64,000 nt of DNA from contig JAFAFV010000048.1 of assembly GCA_023423285.1 (NCBI GenBank), positions 1 through 64,000 on the forward strand, read 5' to 3'. This DNA comes from Bacteroidota bacterium (lineage in GTDB: Bacteria; Bacteroidota; Bacteroidia; Chitinophagales; Chitinophagaceae). Position numbers and translations under genes: made by a program. The notes under the pieces were generated by a model. It saw nothing but the letters and a program-made list of their open reading frames with translations. It was not told the origin of the DNA and ran no database searches. Shown in pieces: positions 26,047-35,015 of this stretch (the first letter of the stretch is position 1; each line of letters opens with the position of its first letter).

Positions 26047-29000
26047 ATGAACAAATTTATTATTCTCTTTCTGCTTATGATTTGTGGGATTCTTCAAACT
26101 TATGGACAGGAAAACATTAAGGTTACCGGCACTGTAACAGATCAATCGAACAACTTACTCGTTGGCGTAAGTGTGGCGATTAAAGACAAAGTAGGAGGCT
26201 CAATTACTAATGAAGTGGGCCAATACACCATTACTACAGAGCCTTACAACACTTTGATCTTTTCTTACATTGGTTATAAGACCCAGGAAATTAAATTGGG
26301 CGCAAGAAGCCTCCTTAACGTGGTATTATTGCCTGCAGACTCCAGTGTTTTAGACCAGGTTGTTGTGACCGCAGCCGGCATACAAAAAAAGCCTACAGTT
26401 TTGGGAGCCATCACATCTGTAAATGTGGATGAAATACGTACTCCCACGGCAAATATTACCAACGGCTTAGCCGGCAACGTGCCAGGAATTATTGCTATGC
26501 AACGATCGGGTGAACCGGGTAATAACCATTCTGAGTTCTGGATCCGCGGTATATCCACATTTGGCGCAAACCAGTCAGCGCTTGTGTTGGTAGATGGCTT
26601 TGAAAGGCCTTTCAACGAAATAAATATTGAAGATATTCAGTCGTTCTCTGTTTTAAAAGATGCGTCTGCCACGGCTATTTATGGTTCAAGAGGCGCAAAT
26701 GGCGTGATCTTGATCACTACTAAAAAAGGTCGTGTTGAAAAAGTAAAAGTGAATGGTAAAGCGGAGTATGGCTACCTCACCCGTACTCGTACACCAGAAT
26801 TTGTAGATGGCTATCAGTATGCACAACTGGTAAATGAAGCGAGGATGACCCGAAACTTAGAAGCAATTTATACGCCCGATGAGTTGGATATATTCAAGTA
26901 TGGTTTAGACCCTGATTTATACCCGAACGTAAACTGGCAGGAGAAGATGTTAAGAAAAGGTGCTAATATTTACCGTGCTGCCATCAACTTATCCGGTGGA
27001 GCATCAATTGCACGCTATTTTGTTTCTGCAAGTTATGTAGATGAAGGAGGTATGTATAAATCTGACAAAGCGCTCAGCGATTATAAAACAAACGCTCACA
27101 TGTCAAGATGGAATTATCGTATTAATTACGATATGGATGTGACCAAAACAACTACACTGGCATTGGGCGTATCAGGTTTTCTTGAAAAACAGAATTTTCC
27201 GGGGTTAAATAATCTCAACATCTGGTATTCGCTAATCGGGCAGTCGCCAGTTTCAATCCCTTTCATGTATTCCAATGGCCTGGTTCCTGCCCACGGTACC
27301 GGTAATCAAACCAACCCGTGGGTATTGGCAACGCAAACGGGCTATAGGGAACACTGGCAAAACAAAGCAGAAACGAACGTTACTATTAACCAGCGCCTGG
27401 ATGGTATCACCAAAGGCCTGAGAGCATCTGGAAGACTTGCTTATGATGCTAATAGCCTAAACGACATCAACCGGATGAAATGGCCGGAACAATACAATGT
27501 AGAAAGAAGAAGGGATAGAAATGGGAACCTCATTATGCACCGTATTTCCAGTGAATCTTTAATGCATCAGGAAAGTAGCTCGGCAGGAGAAAGGGTTTAT
27601 CATGCTGAACTCGAGTTGGGGTATGCGCGCAGTTTTAGCAAACACAATGTAGAAGGTTTGCTAAAGTCTTTCGCACGCGAATTTCGTTATACACAAAATT
27701 TAGGGACAGATATCATCACGGGTTTACCACAACGCAACTTATCGTTATCGGGTCGCACTATGTACAACTATTCCGGAAAGTATCTGATGGAGTTTAATTT
27801 CGGATACACCGGCTCCGAAGCATTCAAGAAAGGCAGGCAATTTGGTTTCTTCCCCGCTGTAGCTGTAGGTTGGAATATTGCGCAGGAGAAATTCGTCAAT
27901 CAAAATATGCCCTGGTTAGACATGTTTAAAATAAGATACTCAATTGGTGAGGTGGGAGAAGACAGGAGTGTGGGAAGATTTGCATATTTAAGTACAATAG
28001 CAAGTGGCGGAACTTTCAATTTTGGTGAGCCTGGAAATCCAAATATCTATCCGGGCTTGTATTACAGTCAGGTCGCTTCTGATCAGCTTACATGGGAGAT
28101 CGCCAGAAAACAAAATCTGGGTTTTGATATTAACATCTTGCGTGATCTTGTTGAATTGAATTTTGATCTTTTTCAGGAAACCCGTAGGAATATTTATATG
28201 CGAAGAGACGAGTTGCCTGCCATAGTGGGTGTTACCAGCGCGCCCTGGGCGAACGTTGGCAAAATGGACAACCGTGGCTTTGATGGCCGCTTAGGATTGC
28301 ATAAGAATTTCAAACAATGGGATGTGCGTCTACGAGGCAATATTACCTATTACAAAAACAAAATTCTTGAAAGAGATGAACAATACACTCCATACTATTA
28401 TACTATGGATCAGGGTTTTCGTGTGGACCAAACCCGCGGACTGGTTTCTTTAGGGCTGTTCAAAGATTATGAAGAGATAAGAAACAGCCCTAGGCAAACT
28501 TATGGTGCTTACATGCCGGGCGACATAAAGTACAAGGATGTGAACGGTGACGGTATTGTTAACGATGAAGATATCGTTCCTATTGGTGCAAGCTGGAGGC
28601 CGGCGCTTGAATACGGTTTCGGCGGCTCTGTTCGTTGGAAAGGGATCGATGTGAATGTACTGTTTCAGGGAGCAGGGCAATCAACCTACTTCCTCAATGG
28701 ACCAACTGTTTATCCGTTTGTTCAGGGTGAATGGGGCAATATTCTCACACAAGTGGTGGGCCAGGGAGCAAGGTGGATTTCAAGAGATATTTCAGGCGAC
28801 CCCTCAACTGAAAATCCTGCTGCAATATATCCGCGCCTTAGTTATGGCGGAAATTCAAATAATTACAGGGCTTCAACTTTTTGGATGAGAGACGGCTCAT
28901 ACCTGCGTTTTAAAACCCTTGAATTAGGTTATACCATTCCCAACCGTATTACGAATAAATTACGAATTACCAATTCGAGAATTTATTTGTTGGCTTATAA

Positions 29001-29112
29001 TCTGAAGGTTTGGGACAAAGTGAAAGTTTGGGATCCGGAACTCGCAGCGAGTGATGGCACCAGATATCCTTTGCCGAGGACCCTTACAGCCGGTTTAACA
29101 CTCAACTTTTAA
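26047..29112 (+). CDS. SusC/RagA family TonB-linked outer membrane transporter
   Basis: The 1021-residue protein has a signal peptide (ending QTYGQ), an N-terminal carboxypeptidase-regulatory-like domain (VTGTVTDQSNNLLVGVSVAIK), the LDQVVVTAAGIQKK TonB-box region, a plug domain with the SusC signature DASATAIYGSRGANGVILITTKKG, and a long 22-strand barrel ending in an aromatic-rich strand (LTAGLTLNF). It imports oligosaccharides across the outer membrane with its SusD partner, using TonB energy. The order lipoprotein-SusC-SusD-lipoprotein is standard. Substrate is not shown by this gene; the downstream GH92 suggests mannose-containing glycans. Confidence 0.95.
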   Translation: MNKFIILFLLMICGILQTYGQENIKVTGTVTDQSNNLLVGVSVAIKDKVGGSITNEVGQYTITTEPYNTLIFSYIGYKTQEIKLGARSLLNVVLLPADSSVLDQVVVTAAGIQKKPTVLGAITSVNVDEIRTPTANITNGLAGNVPGIIAMQRSGEPGNNHSEFWIRGISTFGANQSALVLVDGFERPFNEINIEDIQSFSVLKDASATAIYGSRGANGVILITTKKGRVEKVKVNGKAEYGYLTRTRTPEFVDGYQYAQLVNEARMTRNLEAIYTPDELDIFKYGLDPDLYPNVNWQEKMLRKGANIYRAAINLSGGASIARYFVSASYVDEGGMYKSDKALSDYKTNAHMSRWNYRINYDMDVTKTTTLALGVSGFLEKQNFPGLNNLNIWYSLIGQSPVSIPFMYSNGLVPAHGTGNQTNPWVLATQTGYREHWQNKAETNVTINQRLDGITKGLRASGRLAYDANSLNDINRMKWPEQYNVERRRDRNGNLIMHRISSESLMHQESSSAGERVYHAELELGYARSFSKHNVEGLLKSFAREFRYTQNLGTDIITGLPQRNLSLSGRTMYNYSGKYLMEFNFGYTGSEAFKKGRQFGFFPAVAVGWNIAQEKFVNQNMPWLDMFKIRYSIGEVGEDRSVGRFAYLSTIASGGTFNFGEPGNPNIYPGLYYSQVASDQLTWEIARKQNLGFDINILRDLVELNFDLFQETRRNIYMRRDELPAIVGVTSAPWANVGKMDNRGFDGRLGLHKNFKQWDVRLRGNITYYKNKILERDEQYTPYYYTMDQGFRVDQTRGLVSLGLFKDYEEIRNSPRQTYGAYMPGDIKYKDVNGDGIVNDEDIVPIGASWRPALEYGFGGSVRWKGIDVNVLFQGAGQSTYFLNGPTVYPFVQGEWGNILTQVVGQGARWISRDISGDPSTENPAAIYPRLSYGGNSNNYRASTFWMRDGSYLRFKTLELGYTIPNRITNKLRITNSRIYLLAYNLKVWDKVKVWDPELAASDGTRYPLPRTLTAGLTLNF

Positions 29113-29129
29113 AAATAAAAATGAGATAA

Positions 29130-31130
29130 ATGAAAAAATATATTTTATTCCTGCTTGCTCTATTCTCAATTTCCTTGTCTTTCGTTTCTTGCCGCAAGTA
29201 TATGGATATGGAGCATTTTTTTAAAGACCGGCAAAATATTGATACGGTATTTGCAAGAAAGGACTACGCTGAACAGTGGCTTGCCGATACATACACCCAC
29301 TTAAGAGGTGAAAATGTTGATGTTGCAAGCAAAGGGCAAACTCCATTCAACATGATATCTGATGATATGTTCTTTGGTGACAGAGGAGATATTTACGATT
29401 GGAGAAGCATCAAGCTTTACAAAAACGGAGAATACGATGAAAACGTGATTCAGGGCTCATGGGCCTCTTGTTATCAGGGCATTCGCAAGGCTTCGGTATA
29501 TATCGATAATATCGATAAAAATCGCCAGATGACAACTGACGAGATAGCTGATACAAAGGCACAGGCAAGGTTTCTGAGAGCTTATTACTATTGGCTATTG
29601 ATAAGAAAATACGGTCCCGTACCGTTGATGCCTGAAAAAGGAATCGATTACACTCAGGACTATCAGAACATTGCTTTACCCCGAAACAGTTATGATGAAT
29701 GTGTTGATTTTATAACAGTAGAACTTGCGTCAGCAGCTAAGGACCTGCCAATGACCCGTACCAACCGCGACAAAGTGAGGCCTACAAAAGGTGCTGCATT
29801 AGCTGCCCGTGCGAAAGTGTATTTGTACGCCGCAAGCCCAGAGTTTAATGGTAATCCTGATTTTGCTGATATTATTGATGATAAAGGAAGACAATTGATT
29901 TCGCAAACTTATAATGAAGAAAAATGGGCAAGGGCGGCGGCCGCAGCAAAGGATGTCATTGATCTGAACGCGTACAAACTTTTTACTGCACCATTCAATG
30001 CAACAGATCAGGGGCCTTCGCAACCCAAAACAATACCCCCTCCGTTCAATGCAAAATATTCTAATTCAGATTATCCAAATGGGTGGAAGAATATAGATCC
30101 ATTTGAGTCGTACCGCCAGTTGTTTAATGGTGCGCTTACTTTTTCTGATAATCCGGAATTAATTTTTTCAAGAGTGACAGAATTAAGCGGTGAAGGAATT
30201 GTGGCTCTGGCACTCCATCAAACACCACTTTCAATGGGCGGCTGGAATGCGCATGGCATTACCCAAAAAATGTGCGACGCCTATTACATGAATGATGCTA
30301 CTGATGCGCCTTTGAACCCAAGAGTGTCTGGCTACACTACTAATAATAGAGATTATTTGCCATTGCCATCGGGAGTTTCGCTTCAATATGCCAATCGTGA
30401 GCCACGTTTTTATGCATCGGTTGCTTATAACGGAAGTATTTGGCATCGCCTTAGCGTATTAGATACCAGAGAAAGAGAAAAACAAATATTTTATTATCGC
30501 GGATTGCCTGATGGCAAATCTCCTGCTACCCCCCAGTTTCATATCAGAACCGGCATCGGCATCAAAAAATTTATAAATCCTATCGACTCGCACAGCCCTT
30601 CGTTACAAGGGTCTTATGTAGTGCCAAAAATTGAGCCGGCTATCAGATATGCAGAAGTACTGTTGATTTACGCAGAAGCCCTGAACGAATTAGGAGGATC
30701 ATACAATATTCCTGACTATACGGGCCAAAGCTCGCATACAGTTTCCAGAAACATTCAGGAAATGAGTAAGGCTATGAGTCAGGTACGTATCAGAGCCGGG
30801 CTGCCTGATTTTGATGATGCAACATATGGATCGAAAGAACAGTTCAGAAAATCTTTGAAAAGAGAAAGACAAATAGAATTGATGGGCGAGAATCATCGCT
30901 ACTACGATTTAAGGCGGTGGAAAGATGCTCCCTTAGAAGAATCAATGCCATTTATGGGATGCAATATGGACATGAATGAGGCGCAGAGAGACCTGTTTCA
31001 TACGCCAGTAATCATCTCTTCCATTCCAACAATCTTTGTTAAAAAAATGTACCTGTGGCCCATTTCTCACGATGAGTTAAGAAAAAACAAACGATTAACC
31101 CAAAACCCCGGCTGGACAACTCCATTCTAA
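29130..31130 (+). CDS. RagB/SusD family outer membrane glycan-binding lipoprotein
   Basis: The 666-residue product has a lipoprotein signal peptide (lipobox FVSC, C21) and the helical TPR-based fold of SusD proteins: QARFLRAYYYWLLIRKYGPVPL in the first half and AEVLLIYAEALNELGG, IRIRAG-like and ERQIELMGENHRYYDLRRWK near the C-terminus. It forms the lid over SusC on the cell surface and captures the oligosaccharide. It is longer than the prototype (551), with the extra length spread in the variable middle. It starts 17 bases after susC. Confidence 0.94.
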   Translation: MKKYILFLLALFSISLSFVSCRKYMDMEHFFKDRQNIDTVFARKDYAEQWLADTYTHLRGENVDVASKGQTPFNMISDDMFFGDRGDIYDWRSIKLYKNGEYDENVIQGSWASCYQGIRKASVYIDNIDKNRQMTTDEIADTKAQARFLRAYYYWLLIRKYGPVPLMPEKGIDYTQDYQNIALPRNSYDECVDFITVELASAAKDLPMTRTNRDKVRPTKGAALAARAKVYLYAASPEFNGNPDFADIIDDKGRQLISQTYNEEKWARAAAAAKDVIDLNAYKLFTAPFNATDQGPSQPKTIPPPFNAKYSNSDYPNGWKNIDPFESYRQLFNGALTFSDNPELIFSRVTELSGEGIVALALHQTPLSMGGWNAHGITQKMCDAYYMNDATDAPLNPRVSGYTTNNRDYLPLPSGVSLQYANREPRFYASVAYNGSIWHRLSVLDTREREKQIFYYRGLPDGKSPATPQFHIRTGIGIKKFINPIDSHSPSLQGSYVVPKIEPAIRYAEVLLIYAEALNELGGSYNIPDYTGQSSHTVSRNIQEMSKAMSQVRIRAGLPDFDDATYGSKEQFRKSLKRERQIELMGENHRYYDLRRWKDAPLEESMPFMGCNMDMNEAQRDLFHTPVIISSIPTIFVKKMYLWPISHDELRKNKRLTQNPGWTTPF

Positions 31131-31143
31131 AAAAAATTTTTAT

Positions 31144-32109
31144 ATGAAACAATTATATTTATTATATGTCTTATTAATCACTGTTCTAATCTCAGCTTGC
31201 AACAAGGAGTGGACAGAAGAATTATACAAGCAGGAGGTATCTTTTGTTAAGAGCGGTGTGGTAAATGTGTACGCTAAATATACAAGCGAAGGTGGCGTGG
31301 TTCGTATTAAGGTACCAGTTGTGGTTAGTGGTAACACAATCAATAGTGATGATTTACAGGTGACAATAGAAATAGACAAGGATACGCTGCAGACGCTAAA
31401 TTTCGAAAGATTTCGTTTAAGAGAAGACTTGTATTTCCGGGAATTGTCGGAAGCGAATTACTCATTCAAATCGATGACCACCACCATTCCGGCAGGATCA
31501 ACACAGGGATATTTCGACCTTGAACTTAAGTTGGAAGGACTGGATATGATCAACAAATATATTCTGCCTATTAAGATCGTATCTACTTCAAAAAACAATG
31601 TTTCTACAAGAAGATGGTTTAAAAAATCTTTGATGCAAATTATACCATTTAATGATTTTTCGGGGAGGTATTCTGTATCTGGCCTGGTGTGGAACCGGGA
31701 TATTCCGCAAAATAACCAAACTGCACTAACAACTCAAGTTCGAACAGCATGGGTAGTAGATGAGCGTACGGTATTCTTTTTTGCAGGCGTAGTTGATGAA
31801 GACGCATACGACCGGGCAAAATACAAAGTTATGGCCAGGTTTAATGCAGATAGCACCGTAACCCTTACGGCTCCCGATCCCTCAATAGGTTTCTCTCAGC
31901 AAAGCGGTCAGTACACCATCAGCAAAAGAATGGATGAAGTGCAGCCTTATCTTGAAAAAACTTACCTGACTATGAATCTTCAATATTGGTATAGTGATAT
32001 GACTAACCCGGTGTATCCGATAAAATATCGTTATGCCGGCCCTATGACGCTTGAAAAAGTCAGAAATATTCAAGTACCTGAAGAAGACCAGCAAGTGATA
32101 TTGGAATAG
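31144..32109 (+). CDS. DUF1735/BT_3987-type surface lipoprotein of the PUL
   Basis: The 321-residue product has a lipobox LISAC (C19), then a domain with the pattern V-R-I-K-V-P-V-V-V-S-G and a VTIEIDKDTLQTLN strand, which resembles the DUF1735/BT_3987 N-terminal domain of SusE-position proteins. The C-terminal half (about 175-321) looks like the DUF4361/DUF4973-type beta domain that usually follows it. Such proteins are thought to be surface glycan-binding lipoproteins. It starts 13 bases after susD and ends the first transcription unit, with a terminator 84 bases downstream. Confidence 0.72.
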   Translation: MKQLYLLYVLLITVLISACNKEWTEELYKQEVSFVKSGVVNVYAKYTSEGGVVRIKVPVVVSGNTINSDDLQVTIEIDKDTLQTLNFERFRLREDLYFRELSEANYSFKSMTTTIPAGSTQGYFDLELKLEGLDMINKYILPIKIVSTSKNNVSTRRWFKKSLMQIIPFNDFSGRYSVSGLVWNRDIPQNNQTALTTQVRTAWVVDERTVFFFAGVVDEDAYDRAKYKVMARFNADSTVTLTAPDPSIGFSQQSGQYTISKRMDEVQPYLEKTYLTMNLQYWYSDMTNPVYPIKYRYAGPMTLEKVRNIQVPEEDQQVILE

Positions 32110-32193
32110 TTAAAGTTTGTACGGAAAGAAAATTACAGGAACCCAATATTAGATCACATAATTTACGTTACGCATCCGTATCCTATTATTAAA

Positions 32194-32221
32194 TCTGGGT
32201 ATTGTTTATACCCAGACTTTT
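32194..32221 (+). terminator. Intrinsic terminator of the SusCD operon
   Basis: Perfect nine-base arms TCTGGGTAT (32194-32202) and ATACCCAGA (32208-32216) with a five-base loop are followed by CTTTTAT. The T run is short, so efficiency may be moderate. Its place, just before a second copy of the candidate operator, indicates that the glutaminase-GH92 pair is a separate transcription unit. Confidence 0.75.
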
Positions 32222-32253
32222 ATGTATAAAATAAAAGTTGATGCAACAAAATA

Positions 32254-32285
32254 TTTGATACGATCTGTCAACTTTTTGATACGAT
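32254..32285 (+). promoter_or_regulatory. Candidate AraC-regulator operator upstream of the glutaminase-GH92 unit
   Basis: Two identical copies of TTTGATACGAT (32254-32264 and 32275-32285) repeat with a 21-base period, separated by CTGTCAACTT. It matches the block at 24473-24504 at 23 of 32 positions, in the same orientation to the downstream gene and at the same 28-base distance from a -7 element. This is the better-formed of the two copies. Confidence 0.72.
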
Positions 32286-32313
32286 ATCAATACTTACCTG
32301 CATAAGCAATCCA

Positions 32314-32321
32314 TAATTTTA
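32314..32321 (+). promoter_or_regulatory. -7 element of the glutaminase-GH92 unit
   Basis: TAATTTTA matches TAnnTTTG at all but the last base and lies exactly 28 bases after the candidate operator, as in the SusCD promoter. Transcription would start near 32328, which argues against the in-frame ATG at 32328 and for the ATG at 32370 as translation start. Confidence 0.5.
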
Positions 32322-32369
32322 CTGGCCATGCCTGCGAATGAATTTTTTAACCTCAACAATAATGTTATC

Positions 32370-34835
32370 ATGACTTTTTTTCAACGCTTACTTACAATTT
32401 GTTTGGTAATTTGCGCATTGCCATTAATGGCTTTTACGCAAAAGCAAGTTGCCCCGGCCTTTCCCCTCATCACGCACGACCCTTATTTTAGTATCTGGTC
32501 TTTTACTGATGACCTTTCAGCATCAACAACACGCCATTGGACTGGTTCAGAACAATCAATAGCCGGTTATATAAAAGTTGATGGTAAGGTTTACAGGTTT
32601 TTAGGCAATGAAACCAAAACATTTGATCGATTATTACCCGCTAATGACGAAGCAACTTACACGGCGCTTTACACCAGTAAAAAACCGGTGGGTGATTGGA
32701 CAGCGATCAGCTATAACCCTAAAGGATGGCGGGCAGGCAAAGCACCTTTTGGTGATGAAAAACCCAAATTCAACACGCTTTGGAATTCTGATGACCTTTG
32801 GGTTAGAAGAGAGTTTACCGTAGTTGATAATAACATGAAAGGCGTCAATTTAAAAATTGACCACGATGATAATATTGACGTGTATTTAAATGGAACACAA
32901 ATTTATTCCCATACAGGCTGGTATCATAAATACATTTATGTACCCATTGAGAGCGCATCAAACATTTTAAAAAAAGGAAAGAATGTGATTGCTATCCACA
33001 TCAGGAATAGTGCCGGTGGGCGCCACCTGGATTTTGGGCTGGTAAAAGAAAAGAAATCTGAAGCGGGACCGATCGCAACTGCTGTTCAAAAAAGTCTTCA
33101 ATTCAAAGCCACACAAACTATTTATGATTTTACCTGTGGTCCTGTAGATTTCAAAGTTACTTTCTCTTCTCCGTTGATTATCGATGACATTGATCTGATG
33201 GCACGCCCAATATCATACATCACGTTTAACAGCACATCAAATGATGGACGTGCACATAAAGTAGAAGTATTATTGAACACATCATCAAACCTCGCTACAA
33301 ACCTTCCATCTCAGGAAGTGGTTGCTTCAAAATACAATGCCGGAGGCCTTTCTGTATTAAAAGTAGGAACTACAACACAACCCATTCTAGCTAAAAAAGG
33401 AGACGACCTACGCATCGATTGGGGGTACCTGCATGTGGCTGCTCAGCAGGGCACAAACACCAGCCAATATATCTCAAGGTCTGACAATGAAGTGCTAAGC
33501 GCATTCAGATCCGGCAGAAAAGCAAGTGCTGCAAGAGTTACAGGCAAGCAACTAGCTTTAGCAACAGTGTTGAACCTGGGTAATGCGAAATCTTCAGCTG
33601 CTAAAATCTTACTGGGTTATGATGATATCTGGTCTATCCAGTACTTCGGTATCAATCTTCGTCCCTGGTGGAACAAGGACAACAATACAACCATTGAGCA
33701 ATTGCTGCAACAGGCAAATGCAGATTACTCAACCACATTAAAAAGATGTAATGATCTTGACAAAAGGATTTATAATGATGCCTTCAAAGCCGGCGGCGAC
33801 AAATACGCAAAACTTTGCGAAATGGTTTACAGGCAGGTGATTTCTGCACATAAACTGGTGCGCAGTCCGCAAGGCGATGTGTTGTGGCTGTCTAAGGAAA
33901 ATTTCAGCAACGGTTGTATTAATACGGTTGATCTTACCTACCCGTCAGCGCCGCTGTTTCTCGTTTACAACCCAGAACTGCAGAAAGGTATGATGAACGG
34001 TATCTTCTATTACAGCGAAAGCGGCAAATGGAACAAACCTTATGCAGCACATGATATTGGCACCTATCCTATCGCAAACGGACAGGTTTATGGTGAAGAT
34101 ATGCCCGTTGAGGAAGCTGGCAACATGGTTATTTTGGCAGCCGCAATTGCAAAGGCGGAAGGGAATGCGAAATATGCTGCGAAACATTGGGAGACATTGA
34201 CAATATGGACCGACTATCTGGTCAAAGAAGGTTTTGACCCAGGAAATCAATTATGTACTGATGACTTTGCCGGGCACCTTGCGCGCAATGCAAACCTGTC
34301 TTTAAAGGCCATCATGGCAATAGAAGGCTACGCGCAAACTGCAAAAATGCTGGGCAAAAATGATGTATACAATAAATACCACAATATAGCAGTCTCAATG
34401 GTTCCCAAATGGATGGAATTGGCTAAGGACGGCGATCACTACTCACTTGCATTTGAAACCCCTGGCACCTGGAGCCAAAAATACAATATGGTCTGGGATC
34501 GGATTTTGGATTATAATATTTTTCCAAAATCTATTGCGGCTACAGAATTGAAATTTTATCGTACCAAACAAAATTATTTTGGATTGCCATTAGACAATCG
34601 AAGAACCTATACAAAAAGTGACTGGATTTCCTGGACAGCTTGCTTAACTGGCAACCCAGACGATTTTCACGCACTGATTGATCCTATTTATACTTTTGCC
34701 ACCGAAACGCCGGATAGAAAACCTTTTGGCGACTGGCACGAAACTACTAATGGAAAGAAAGAAGGCTTCCAGGCAAGAAGCGTATTAGGGGCTTATTGGA
34801 TGAAAGTTTTTGATGATAAGCTCAATAAAAAATAA
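32370..34835 (+). CDS. Secreted DUF4965 glutaminase-like protein with added beta-sandwich domain
   Basis: Starting from the ATG at 32370, the 821-residue product has a signal peptide (ending LMAFTQ). A short DUF4964-like N-terminal segment follows (PAFPLITHDPYFSIWSF), then an inserted beta-sandwich at about 85-215 resembling the sugar-binding jelly roll of GH2-type enzymes (DDLWVRREFTV, IDVYLNGTQIYSH, GKNVIAIHIRNSAGG), then DUF5127/DUF4965/DUF1793-type domains (GNMVILAAAIAKAEG, WTDYLVKEGFDPGNQLCTDDFAGHLARN, DWISWTACL). This layout is annotated as glutaminase A-like in Bacteroidota after a fungal secreted glutaminase, but the helical toroid also resembles glycosidases, so the substrate is uncertain. 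It pairs with GH92. Confidence 0.75.
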   Translation: MTFFQRLLTICLVICALPLMAFTQKQVAPAFPLITHDPYFSIWSFTDDLSASTTRHWTGSEQSIAGYIKVDGKVYRFLGNETKTFDRLLPANDEATYTALYTSKKPVGDWTAISYNPKGWRAGKAPFGDEKPKFNTLWNSDDLWVRREFTVVDNNMKGVNLKIDHDDNIDVYLNGTQIYSHTGWYHKYIYVPIESASNILKKGKNVIAIHIRNSAGGRHLDFGLVKEKKSEAGPIATAVQKSLQFKATQTIYDFTCGPVDFKVTFSSPLIIDDIDLMARPISYITFNSTSNDGRAHKVEVLLNTSSNLATNLPSQEVVASKYNAGGLSVLKVGTTTQPILAKKGDDLRIDWGYLHVAAQQGTNTSQYISRSDNEVLSAFRSGRKASAARVTGKQLALATVLNLGNAKSSAAKILLGYDDIWSIQYFGINLRPWWNKDNNTTIEQLLQQANADYSTTLKRCNDLDKRIYNDAFKAGGDKYAKLCEMVYRQVISAHKLVRSPQGDVLWLSKENFSNGCINTVDLTYPSAPLFLVYNPELQKGMMNGIFYYSESGKWNKPYAAHDIGTYPIANGQVYGEDMPVEEAGNMVILAAAIAKAEGNAKYAAKHWETLTIWTDYLVKEGFDPGNQLCTDDFAGHLARNANLSLKAIMAIEGYAQTAKMLGKNDVYNKYHNIAVSMVPKWMELAKDGDHYSLAFETPGTWSQKYNMVWDRILDYNIFPKSIAATELKFYRTKQNYFGLPLDNRRTYTKSDWISWTACLTGNPDDFHALIDPIYTFATETPDRKPFGDWHETTNGKKEGFQARSVLGAYWMKVFDDKLNKK

Positions 34836-35015
34836 TAGAGAAGAAGCCGAGAACTTGTTTTCAAAAGTTTATTTAACGTCTTCAGCTAAAATGGCTGTGC
34901 TGAAGGTGAAAGAAACAATGAATTCTTTATCTTTATAACTATGCTTATTGATCATTGTATCTTGCCAGGCCGGCAGGTAGCATTGTGTAACTGTTTAAAC
35001 CTATTTCTTGCTTTA

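Noticed and set aside
30268..30277. GTGCGACGC in susD as another copy of the intergenic repeat
   Set aside because: Only the short core matches, it encodes ordinary SusD sequence, and the flanks differ.
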